A stretch of 64,000 nt of DNA from Hypholoma sublateritium FD-334 SS-4 (lineage: Eukaryota; Basidiomycota; Agaricomycetes; Agaricales; Strophariaceae), in NCBI GenBank assembly GCA_000827495.1, contig KN817585.1:1-64000 (forward strand), written 5' to 3'. Position numbers and translations under genes: made by a program. This document shows positions 11,553-22,930 of this stretch, piece after piece; positions within the stretch are counted from its first letter, which is position 1; each line of letters opens with the position of its first letter. Under the pieces are notes generated by a model that saw only the letters and a program-made list of their open reading frames with translations, was not told the origin of the DNA and did not search any database.

Positions 11553-13229
11553 TCATGACGCCACGGACCTCTCGACCTGCGAGGTGCTGTCATTATCCCC
11601 GTCGGTCTCGCTTCTCTTCCAGGCAAGACCCTCAGAAGCTGGCTTGAAAACCTTGCAAAAATTGGATTCAAGGGGAACAAAAAATTAGAGAAGCGCGTAC
11701 CTCCGAAGCCCGACTCATTGGCATGGTGTCCGACGGCCACACCTGCCGCACCACCGTCTGCGCGATAAGAATTTGGCGAATTGGCACCCGACCGCCTTTG
11801 CCGGCCCCGTCGAATGTGTATTCTGAGGTGGTAAAACCTGAGAGTTCGCTGAGCGGGTCTGGGCGATTGTTGAAGGTCGCCATAATGCTGATTGCGTACA
11901 GCTTCGCCATCGTCACAGTAGGGATGATGAAGTAGATGGCGACGGTCCCTGCTTGCTTGCGAAATCCCACGTACAGGACGATACTCACGATGGAGGCGGT
12001 CGCTGTGGTGTAGAATTAAATTCATCAGTAATTCGTGGGCCGCGATAACCTCGACGTATGTACAATGCACATACGGCACGCATGCATACCTGTAATGGTA
12101 CCCGTTTCTATTGTCAGGCGAATAATGCGAGTGATGATTTTGTCTGTTGATCGCTGGCCTTTCTGTAGCGTCTTCGCCAACTATAGTAGTTTAGTGAAGC
12201 CTCAATCAGATAGCACAGTACTGAATGTAATATCACGCACATAATACGTTGTGGTTGCAGCAATAATAGCGTCGCATCCCGCCCCGAATCCGTTCCACAG
12301 CTATTATGGATGATAATGCAAATATTAGCTTTGGGGTAACCGCGAACTGGATTTTCGTTATTGCTTACGCCACAGACAATGAACAATGCGGATATAGATG
12401 ACGTGGTAATACGCTCTGCACCTTGGAGAGTCTTGGCCTTAAATAATATAGAGCCAAACGCAATTGCGGAGGCGCTACTACCCAGAGCCAGCTGTGACAG
12501 CAAATTTGTCAAATAGCCCCAATGACGCCGCCTGAGCATGCCGGCAGAAAAGCATCACACGTACCGCTGCAACTATTCCAGCAATTGTCCATGATTGCGA
12601 TATCCGCAGAACGCGGTATGCGAGTATCAGGTGGCACAAGAGCCCAACTAGAATCCAACCGAAAAATAAGAATATATATCAACAGGCAACAGTGCACGGA
12701 TGCCCTTACTGAGTCCACCCAGGATTCCGACGGTGAAGGGAAGTAGATGCAGATCATTCAAGACGATGAAGTTCCCGAACCCAGCTATGAACAGGGCAAA
12801 TATGTCGCGCGTTACGAGGACGACGTGAAGAGCCTCGATAAGCCAGATTGAATAGACGAGTGCCTTTAGGAACACAGGGTCGCGTGGAAAGCCCTTGTAG
12901 TAGTTGTCTGAGCGGGTCCGAGTCCCAGTCACAATATTGTCAATAAATTGTCAATGGTGGCCAGCCAGAAGGAGATTATTGAATATCTCACAAACTTGTA
13001 CGGACAGGACGCCATGCAGACCCCATGTGAACAGGGCGGCTAGTTGCTGTGGGTTAAAGGGTGTGAGGATACTGACGGGCTATCTTTCGTCTGAGAAACG
13101 AGCGGCTTACAATAGCAGCTAGACTGTGACAGTACCTCGATTATTCATAGAAGACAGGGAGAAGTTAGTCCAAACATACGCGCCGTGCAATTGTGCATCC
13201 TCCTCAGCTAGTGTAGGGCTGCCGTCCAT
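11553..13229 (-). CDS. DUF6534-family integral membrane protein (copy 2)
   Basis: This paralogue of the gene at 3860-5488 keeps the same exon logic. The start at 13229 gives MDGSPTLAEEDAQLHGA; the next exon carries LAALFTWGLHGVLSVQV. Further exons have YYKGFPRDPVFLKALVYSIW, DIFALFIAGFGN and VGFRKQAGTVAIYFIIPTVT with MAKLYAISIMATFNNRPDP. A last exon begins VFKPASEGLAWKRSE and ends at the TGA at 11553-11555. Hydrophobic helices alternate with short loops, followed by a polar tail. The biochemical role is unknown. Sequence and position suggest local duplication with inversion relative to copy 1. Confidence 0.83.
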
Positions 13230-16153
13230 GCTGGGATGATAACCCACTATTGCCCGACAGGTCTTGGATTATAAGTCCTTATATTACTGCGCGATCATGA
13301 TGCCCTGGCAGCTGGAAGATGGAATCGTATCTCTGGGCCGCTGAAGATGCTTCATCAAAGAAGTTGTGGCTGTTGTACTATTTTGGGCATATCTATTTCT
13401 GCATACAGTAATTGATCCAACCCCGAAAGGATAGGAGAGCATTTTGCTGTTACTTCTCAGTGGTAGATAGACAAATTCTGGAAGATCATGAGCAGGCACA
13501 TATCGACGCTCGAGCTCATCTATAATTTATGGCCTTTCATTGCTAACTTCTCGAGGCGGCCATGCCATTACCCGGGGTAAGTATGAACTGTGAGAGTGGC
13601 GTGCCGTCAGGCTGATGATGTACACACGCTACGCTTATGTACAACAGATGCGCTCATAGGCTCTCGAATGAAGTAAAAAAGAGTCTTTGAATAAAGAGAA
13701 TAAAGAGAGGATGTTGCTCAAATTATAGACCGGTCAAGTATGTACCCTGGCCCCTTGGCATGTTCATGGCCCCAGTTCCGAGTCGTCGACGCTGCACGTC
13801 ATCGATTCATCGTAGAATTGCGGTTCAGGTTGAGCCTGCCTATAGCAGCGGTCGCGATTTAGAGCAAATTGGGTTTCAATATTCAAAGCTCGTAGAATTT
13901 ACATCAGTAGTCATCGGCGACTACCGTAATTCGTGCCCGTGCGCCTTACAGGAAGAAGATGGCGTGGTCGTCATTTCATTCACATTATGATCCTCGGATG
14001 TAAGTAAAGCTACATATAATAAACTTACACTTTGAAATATGTGTGTTATGTGTGCCATGTGTGTGTGCATCATCGGTTCAGACCATCGCAGACTAGACCG
14101 GTAACGTTCCCTCTAAGAATTCTCCGGCTGGTCACCAGTCTAATTGCAGACTCGGAAGTTCATAGTGGACGGTGCGATAAGATAAAAATACAAGCATGCT
14201 TTATTGTTTTTCGAAATGACAGTAAGAAGCCGCATTGACTTGCTTTCTTGTGATCCTTTTTTTGGATCTGGTGTACCGAGGAACTGCATTCGCAGTACAA
14301 CATGATGCTGATGAAACAGACCCTCAGTTTCAGAGATCGAGCGAAGATAAAATGAAGTGATGTCTAGGTCTACTTGGCTGGCCAGAGATAAAAATAAGCG
14401 CCCATCCCGTCAGGACGAATGGCCTGTGTGACCGATGGCAAAATTTGCACGCTTCGAGTTCCCTGCGCTTACTAGATCTTCAAGTGTAGATTTCGGCCCA
14501 TAATTGTACTTTAATGCCTACAGATAGTTGTGTGGATCATAGCCTGTTTACTGTACTGCTGTGGATGGGACTTAACCTTGAAGAATGATGACAGTTTATT
14601 TATGTTGAGACTCGGAACGTTCTCAACCGCATCCCCTACATCCTCGGCATCACTGACTGTGACATTCTTTTGATCCAGAAGCTCTTAGCTCAAGCTGAAT
14701 GGAGATTCTATCTTGGATAATATAGGAGAAACACTGATATGTGGGCGAGAGTCTGCCAGAGTATCATGGTGTGCAACGTTCATTCGTGTTTCCACGCGCG
14801 GCATTGAAAGGAAATAGAAGTGCAGATAAGTAAATCTCTATGCTAGTAGCAGCGTGTGACTGCAAGTGAGTACAGCTTGTGGAGCTATGATGTGTACCGG
14901 GCAGTGGGGGAGAGAACACCTATATTAAGGATATGAAGATGAACAAGGGTCTACAAGGGTATGAGCGTCATAACCAATGTGTATAGTTAGGGCACGCGCA
15001 GACCCAGATCCGACACGGTGGACGGTGGACGGGTTTGCAAGGAGGATGATGTCAAGGTACATGGAGCGATGGCTAGGCGCGAGGATGAAGACAAAGTGCA
15101 AGGATGGGGACGAGGCGCGTGAGCGACGAGGGACTGTGAATGAGGGCACGCGTAGATCTTGATCCAGCAAGGCGATGAGCGAGGACGAGGTGCGAGGGGA
15201 ATGGGTTGACGTGATCCAGTTCCAGAATGTAAAATAGCCTATGGAGACTGTCGATGCGTTTGAGCCACGGGTGGATGGAGATCCAGAGACGCAGGCCGAC
15301 ACGCTGAGTGTCGACGCGGTGGGAGGTTGTGGCATATGCGCGCGCGGCGTAGTGGTACCCGCCGATGTGGCTGCTGCCCAAGCAGTCATGAATGCCGCCA
15401 ACGACCCTGGTGGCGCAACGATACCCACCATAACCCACTGATATTTTGCTACCAATTCAGTACTTACATTGCAAGTACATATTCTGGCGTCACACGGGAG
15501 CCGGCCCCCAGGCGCCCGGCCCGTCCTCACTGCTGCCTGTACACTAATTATAAGTACTAGACTAAGTTACTTTTATTTGCATACTTAAGTTTAGTAAAAA
15601 CGAGTCGAGCGGCCGCTACAAAGTTCGCTAAGCCAAGTTCCCACTTCCAGCATTCGGTTGTGCGCACAGATGTTCATGAATATCTCCTCAAAGAGGTCAA
15701 GCGCTCAGCGCGTCAACCTCTCCGATGTCCCGGGCCCTTTCAGGGGGTAAATATTTCTCCATTCATCCTGCCCTCAAATTCGAGCTGTCGTCACGGTTCC
15801 GCCCTCGATGCGCGGCATCATCTATCATCCCTTGCGCACGGAATATACCCTAAACGCCCAGCCAAATTCCGGCGAGCTTGCTATCGATATTGATTGATAA
15901 GATACGATCAATGAAGTTGAAGGGGGTCATGATGAACAGCCCCGTGCCAATGCCACAACCTGTGCTTGTGAATTGCAGTTAGGCTTGAACCAAAAATTAA
16001 ATCTGCATTCTCTGGCCCGCACTGAGCCACAAAAAAAATATGTCTGCCCTGATTCTCTTTTTCTTGTTATTTCTGCTTCTTTTGCATGTTCCTTGTCATT
16101 CTACCTGTGAATTGGGCATGGTTCTCCTTCCACTGGCACATTCCAACGCGTTC
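13230..16153. other. Long intergenic region (2.9 kb), nothing firm
   Basis: I see no gene with convincing structure. A minus-strand frame of about 200 codons at 14925-15530 is rich in Ser, Thr and Pro and overlaps a second frame of similar plausibility, so neither is trusted. The segment may hold regulatory DNA and relics. Confidence 0.4.
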
Positions 16154-17799
16154 CTAGACGTCCCTTTCAACAAACATATCATCAATATCAAAAGCCTTGA
16201 TATTTGAGCAATCGAGATCTGTCTTGAACGACTTAGAAGTAGGAAGTAATACCTGTATCGGCATAGTGAACAAGAAACATTTGATGCAGTGCTCACCTCG
16301 ATATGGGTCATTGCAACGCTATCCTCGGGCCAAACCTGCTGCACTACCGTCTTACCGATGAGAATATCATGAATGGGCGGCCGATGATTTTTTCCGTGAG
16401 AGGCGTCAAATGTATTCTGCGTGTCTGGGATGGCCGGGGGGCCTCCGACTGCGTTGGGCCGGTTGTTGAACGTTGCCATGATGGTAATCGAATACAACTT
16501 CGCAAGCGAGATTGCAGGAAGGACGAAGAAGATACCAACGTCTGCCACGCGGTCGCGGAACCCAACGTACAATACGACACTGGCGGTAGAGGCGGTCGCT
16601 GTATTAAAACGTCGATTAGTAGTGGCCTATCGGGGTGATCGTACATACCCGTAATAAGACCTGTCTCTATTGTCATGCGTATGATGCGTGTGATAAGCAT
16701 GTCTGTTTTTCGGAAGCCTGACGGCAACTTCGACAGCTATTTAGTACGATTAATTAGTTGCAGTTTCCCACTACAATATTGAAAGAATAAGAAAAATTCT
16801 ACTGACAAAGAATATCGTGGTTGCTGCGATGAGAACATCACATGCCGCTCCAAATCCATTCCAAAGCTAATGTGAATGTGTTAGTTCCTTTGACTCTAAC
16901 AGTGACAGTATTGCTTACACCGCAAGCGAGGTACAATGACGACGTTTGAGGTTGTCCCACTGCATTGATAAGTGTCTTGGCTTGGAACATCTTGGATCCG
17001 AAAACAATTGCAAAAGTGCTGCTACTCATAGACAGCTATGAGCACATTTTATTACAGAGAAATCTGTTAGATAACTGCAATGATGATGGCGGCAGAGGGC
17101 GCACTAATGCAATTAACCCCGCAATGGCTCGCGACTGTGATATCTGGAGCACACGATATGCCAACGTAACATGACATATAAACCCAACTAGATGCATATG
17201 GTCGGTAAGTACATAGATTCAACAGTGTATACGGGATACATACTGAGTCCTCCCATGATGCCTATTGTCAGCGGGAGAAGGTGTAGATCGTTGGCGACTG
17301 CGTAGATCCCAAATCCCTCTATAAATATCCTGTATAAATCTTGCGTTACTAGGACAAGGTGTAGTGTCTCGAGAGCCCAAAGAGAATAAACCAGCGCTTT
17401 TCTGGACATTGGGTCTCTGGGGAAGCTTAGGTAGTAATTATCTGTGAAAACCCCAGCATATAGAGATCAGTGGCAGTCAGGACTAAACGGTCATGATAAG
17501 TATTTTCACTCACAAACCTGGACGCATAATATGCCATGCAGGCCCCATGTAAAAAGAGCGGCCAATTGCTACAGACTTCATATAAGAATGTAATGAACTA
17601 CTTCTACATGCAAGCAGAGAAGGCTACGCACAAAAGCAGCCAACCTAAAGTAATACTAAGTTGAACGAAATACACGGACCTCTAATAGTCTAGGCTTACG
17701 AGGCATGAAATTTGGCGGGGAGATCCTCTTGAGTCCCGGACGTGTCCATGCTGAGAGGTACTGGTGGGCGTCGGACGCTACGGTCCAACTGACAGACAT
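16154..17799 (-). CDS. DUF6534-family integral membrane protein (copy 3)
   Basis: This is the third paralogue. Landmarks from the N-terminal side are LAALFTWGLHGILCVQV near 17520-17575, SRKALVYSLWALETLHL, VTQDLYRIFIEGFG and VGFRDRVADVGIFFVLPAIS with LAKLYSITIMATFNNRPNA. A final exon begins VLLPTSKSFKTDLDC and ends with the stop at 16154-16156. The first exon is unclear: starts at 17799 (MSVSWTVAS) or 17749 (MDTSGTQED) are both possible, and no single donor site is clearly best, so the 5' boundary is provisional. The protein resembles copy 1 strongly around NNRPNAVGGPP. Function unknown. Confidence 0.78.
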
Positions 17800-19201
17800 T
17801 GGGGCCTTATATGAAATGCACGTAGCTAAGATCAGAAGATCATGTTTGATTGAAGTGTCGATGCATACATCTAAGAAATAGATTTGGGACGACATATTCA
17901 TTGGCTGTAAAGCAAAGGTACAATCATTCTAGCGGGAAAATTCGAAGCCAAATTCGATCATATTATCTATTTTAGGCATTTCTGTTCCCCCATATAGCGC
18001 GAACATGGCAATTGCATATAAGAGGCAAAAAATTGCTGGTATTAGAAAATTGTTAGAAAGCCAGTTACACACAGATTCAGTTCGTCTCGAGGTGCTTGCA
18101 GAGTCCACATGTCGATCAACATCACAAGATTCACAACTGGTGTGGGTGCTGAACTGCAAGTTCGTGTTTCATAGCCGTTTCCCCGAGTTGTCCGTGTGAT
18201 CATGATATCAATGAGTTGATGACTATGATATACAACATGTGATTCGAAACCTGTGCAGGTGTGAAGCTGAGCCTGCAATGGGATACCTCAGCCTCCAGAG
18301 CCTGATTCAGATGAACAGTTTTCATTGGTAAGGATTAATGATGATCAATGACCACCGAGAATCAGTCTAGCGCCGAAAATGTACGCTGTCCTTGAGATGT
18401 CCCCAACTTAGGGATGGTAAAAGCTTCCCAGACGAAATTCTTGACAGATTATGGTTAAGCGCTAAGCTTTGAACAAATAATGTCTCAGGCTGTCTGTTAA
18501 ATGCAAGAGCTAGTGAAGACTGGTGTTTAGAGACAACTTGTCAATTGGACCAGGAGATTCGAGGCAGCTCTCTGCTTGATGGAGTGACTGAGGATTTACA
18601 TAGCGCTCAGCGCTGACAAAGTCACTGTGGCAATTTGGAAGCGAGACGAGATGGAACAGTAGCGATATGAGATTACGAACGACAAGATAAGATCGATTGC
18701 CCTGCCGTAGTAACCCGACTTGAAATTACTCTAAAAATATGTAACAAAAATCACACGAAATATATTGGGAGTGCGTTTTTCTTTTCTTTTTGAATCCATT
18801 TATACTCTATTGTGCCATGATTGTGGCGTACCATATATAAGAGTTATACATGAGTTCTATTTTCTATGCGTCCGTGTCAATCCTAAACCCTAACCCAGAT
18901 AGTACCATTGGACGGACCACGTTTCGTACTCTGTACGAGCATTGGCGCTACTGGCTGTCGTTGGCCGTTATGTGTTACGATGCCGGGCGCTTATTAGCAT
19001 CCCCATGTAGATCGCCGTGCGAAGATTACGCCAGGGCAATATTGTGATTGGTTCGCAATTTCTGATACCGCACAGCACCGCACAACCGCCACATCTCATT
19101 CTTCGTCTCACTCCACAGCCGGCCGACCTAGTGGTCCTAATCAGCGCTATATCTATTCTCAGTGATACCATCATGAGAAGAGCCGCCTCACTCAGCTACT
19201 A
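17800..19201. other. Intergenic region
   Basis: No gene is supported. A short string resembling telomeric repeats (AACCCTAACCC near 18885) is too short to matter. Confidence 0.5.
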
Positions 19202-19969
19202 CTATCACGCGCAACGGAATGCAAAAGTGATCTAGTAATGCAAAACGCGCTCTACAGAGCGCAATTCTGCGTCGTTTTGCGAGATTATTTCAGATTCCGG
19301 TGCGCCTAGACGTGGCGCATGATGCCTCCAAATTTCATCAGCCCAGTTTCCCTAGTCGTTCTACAACTGCTTCGTCTATCCCTAAAAATACACTTTTATA
19401 TTAACATTCCTTACTGTTTTGTTATTTCTGCCTCTTGCCACCCACAGAAATTTTTGAAAAAATTCAAGCATGTATAAATACTGCACATTTGCTTGTACCT
19501 TGACTTATAGACTCCCAGCTGTACGAATGCAAGTGGAAAACGGTTGCGNGACATAGATTGTGACGCTAGTCTCGCTGCCTGGGGTGTGACAGATCCGTGA
19601 CAACATGCATATCTTCATCTTATCTACCTTCCTGTTTATCAATCACACATGTAAGAGGGGTTAAAAATTCATGGGTCAATAGATACTATGTAGTTAAGGG
19701 TCTGGTAAAAATCTCAGAGCAATTGCATGCTTTTACATGGTGGAAACACCAAAGCAGCAAGAATATTGATCTGAAAAGTGTATTTTTAGGAATAGACGAA
19801 GCAGTTGTAGAGCGACCAGTGCAATTGGGCTGATGAAATTTGGAGGGATTATGCGCCACGTCTAGGCGCACCGGAATCTAAAATAATCTTGCAAAACGGC
19901 CCAGAATTGCGCTCTGTAGAGCGCGTTTTGCATTACTGGATCACTTTTGCATTCCGTTGCGCGTGATAG
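19202..19969. mobile_element. Foldback/MITE element with terminal inverted repeats of about 220 bp
   Basis: Bases 19202 to about 19420 match the reverse complement of about 19750-19969 at high identity. The outermost block is CTATCACGCGCAACGGAATG, followed by an internal palindrome GCGCTCT/AGAGCGC and later by GTGCGCCTAGACGTGGCGCA. TA lies directly outside both ends (19200-19201 and 19970-19971). The interior of about 330 bp holds no transposase frame and contains an unresolved base at 19549. A non-autonomous DNA element using TA targets is the simplest reading. The high identity between arms suggests recent insertion or ongoing arm correction. Confidence 0.85.
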
Positions 19970-20228
19970 TACTCAACGATGTTTTTTGGAAGAAATGGCG
20001 TCTAATATGATATTTGCCGTCGTGGAGCCTCGGCTTTTGGCGATTTCAGTGCGCCTCTCGCGCCAATAAGACGAGGGATGAATTTTAATTTTTCTGATTT
20101 TTGACAGTGCGGCATACGATACTTGGCTACCTCTTTATCGATATCTTTTAATAAGTATCATGCCATGCCTCCTGCTTTCTAAAACAGGGAAAATAATGCG
20201 GATTTCATCGATTTCATCAACATTCGAA

Positions 20229-21723
20229 TCAAGCCAGTGAGTCCCATAGAATTTTTATTTTCTGGTCCCGCGCCAGCCGCGGGAACGCCTTCCGCACCGC
20301 ACCGTCCCACCGTGCCTTCGCCCCCGCCAGGCGTATACGCAGTAGTTTGAGCGCCGCAAACTGGGGCGCGTCAAGCTCCGTGGATACTGACGCCCACGGC
20401 ATCAGCAGTACATCCTGCGGTGCGTTCACAAACGCGAGCTCGATGCGCACGACGTGCGGCGATACGACGCTGCGTAGGAGCCGCACCAATGCTCCCGCGG
20501 GGTCAATGCTCCCCCGCGCGCCCGTTCCGCCGATGACATAGTGACTGATTCTCAGGCTTTGAAGGCACGAGTTATATGCAAGGTCGACTGTGAGGCGTTA
20601 GCTAGGGGTGTGCTGTTGGAAATAACGTCGAGTACTCACTGTCGTGGGCCGCGCGCCCGAGGCTTAGCGTGAGGTGCTCGAGGCTCGGCCCGAGCGCACG
20701 GAGGAACGCACTCGTCGTCCGCTGGTCATCCTCGTCCCGAGCGCCGCCGAGAGATACCGTGCGCAGCGGCGGAATCCTATCGCGCGACGCAATCCATCTG
20801 AGGAGAAGCGTCTGACCGGGCGTGCTGAGATCGAGCATGCGCAAACCGCGTGGGAGGCATAGATTGTGTGGTGGCAGCCGCGCTGGTGGCCACTGCAGCA
20901 CTGTGATGTCCGCGAGGGTAAGTTCTTGCAGGCTGCGGCGAGCGCAGACAGAAAAGAGGAGCTCTTCAAACGTGCTGAACGCACATCGCGTCAGCTCAAG
21001 ACGCGTAATGTGCCCTAGCGCCTTGATCTGCGCTGGAATAGCGCTGGTGTTCGCCGGCGCACGGGGAGGAATTGTTATGCCTTGGAATATCAGGGTCCGC
21101 AGTGCGCGGCAATTCCCGATAAATGGGAGGAGGTAGTGGTTGAATGAAATTGACTGGCGCGCGGCAGCGTCGCGATCATCCGCGCTGAACGCGAATGGCT
21201 GCGGCCGCAGCGTGAATGTTGCGCTGCTTTGCACGGAAAGCGTATGAACAAAGTCTGCAAGTTGTGACCCCGGCGCGGTGAGGATGCTGAAGATCTCACT
21301 CCCGGTCTGACTCTGCACCGCAACTGTGAATTTCTTCGGTAAGAGGAGCGGCCGTGCTCGCGCGAGCCACAGTTTGCACACCAACGCGCAGCGCCGCAGC
21401 GTCTCTTTGTCGCGTCGGAGGGTATCGATGATTTTGTACACCAACTCAAGTGGGACCCTGTCCGACAGATGCTTGGGGAGTGATATCGTATTATCTGCAT
21501 GGGCGGCCTGCGATTGGATAAGAAACTGGAAATGGAACGTCGGGGGCTTGAGGATAGAGCGTCGGACGGGATTTGCAGCCTGCGGCGAGCGCTCTTCGCG
21601 GATGATCGTGGTCGCCGAGCGCGATGGGATTGGACCGGGTGACGCTGGCTCTGGGGGCCCAGGTGATAAGGTAACAAGCTCCAACGCTGCCTCTGATCGG
21701 TACGGTCCATCGGGTGGCGGCAT
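20229..21723 (-). CDS. F-box-like protein with leucine-rich C-terminal region
   Basis: Two exons (21723-20640 and 20587-20229) encode about 480 residues. After a disordered Pro/Ser-rich N-terminus of about 90 residues comes an F-box-like helix set with VPLELVYKIIDTLRRDKETL and CALVCKLWLARARPLLL. The rest is leucine-rich with recurring LTRLELTRCAF and SLEHLTLSLG type strings, consistent with an irregular LRR fold. Such proteins would be substrate adaptors of SCF ubiquitin ligases; the substrate cannot be inferred. The intron (GTGAGT to CACAG) restores the frame into DLAYNSCLQSLRIS. It is a clear paralogue of the gene at 51069-52515, sharing architecture, intron position and the tail pattern PQFAALKLLRIR / PKFEALKTLRIR. 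Confidence 0.8.
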
Positions 21724-22930
21724 GAAATCTGTCGATGCTAATTTGAGTACGCCTTATGCGCGATGAGCAGCTGTGACTGCGCGCAGCGGGCCCGGATGCC
21801 GCGTCAAGTCTCAGTATCGCCTAGTTGTCGTAGCTGGGACGAGGCTAGTTACCCACTCTATGTGCCATTATGACAGGGTGCGGCTTCGCAAAGATAGATT
21901 GCTATACCTTTCGCGGAAAGCCGTCTGAGGCGGCAGCGCTATTTAGGTGGACGTCAGTCTAGGTAGATAAGTACCACACGGATGGCGAATGGACTCGCCT
22001 AGAGTCTGAGATACTGGTTCTGTGGTTACTGCACCCGAAGGGAACAACGGCACCTTGCAATGGACAGATAGACTCAAAGATAGTTGGTGCAGCCAATCAC
22101 TGTTGAGGTTTGGCCAAACTGGCTTAGGCTTAATGGCGAGAGGTCAGAACTTGTTGATGCAGGTAAAAGAGTAACGCAGCAAAGCAGGTAGGTATACGCC
22201 GTCGAGGCGGTGTGTGTTACAAATGCGCAGTTGCCACTGTCATCAGATAGATGTTACAGTCGAACAACATCGAACAGCCCATCGACAAGGCATCGCTTCT
22301 GACCTAGCACGTATTAGGCAACTTTCGTAGGTCTTGAAGACGTGAGGTAAGCTTCCGAAGTAATCGAGAATACACATCTAATCTTATCATAGGATCCGAT
22401 ACTTCAGCGTGGTTCTTGCAGATCGACGGGTACCTGTTGATCCGGCGGACAAAAAGGTTGCATCAAGTATGGTCGACTATTCGAAGGTTTCTTGGGTCTC
22501 TCGGGTAGCGACTTCGGCTGACTCGCCCCGGCGAGATTAGATAGACTCCAATCGTGTTGCATGACCTAACGACTAGATAAAAGCTGGACTCAGCGCACCA
22601 CTCAAATATTACCACACCGTGTAGAACTAACCTACATTCTCGGTATATCCTGTGCGGCATCCAATGATCGAAGCAGGCGTCCATACGGACGTGAGTCAAA
22701 CTTGGCGTATTCTAACGCCACTCAATCGTCTTCCAATCGTCTTCAGATAGCGCAGCCCATTGCGTCATGCTCACAACTTGTACAATTAATTGTCATCTAA
22801 AACAGATTTGGGGGAGTTGATCAATAAATCAATAAACTAGCACGCGAACGCGGCGTGCAAAAGGCGACCATCCAACCCAAAGAGAGCGACCACTGCGCCC
22901 CAGCCCAGACGCAGGTACAGCGGCGCCTTG
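21724..22930. other. Intergenic region (1.2 kb)
   Basis: Nothing coding is recognised. It should include the promoter of the F-box gene and the 3' UTR of the prolyl-tRNA synthetase. Confidence 0.5.

Noticed and set aside
14925..15530. Minus-strand frame of about 200 codons
   Set aside because: Low-complexity Ser/Thr/Pro content, a competing frame in the same stretch and no recognised domain.
18885..18896. Telomere-like AACCCTAACCC
   Set aside because: Fewer than two repeat units; expected by chance and not at a contig end.
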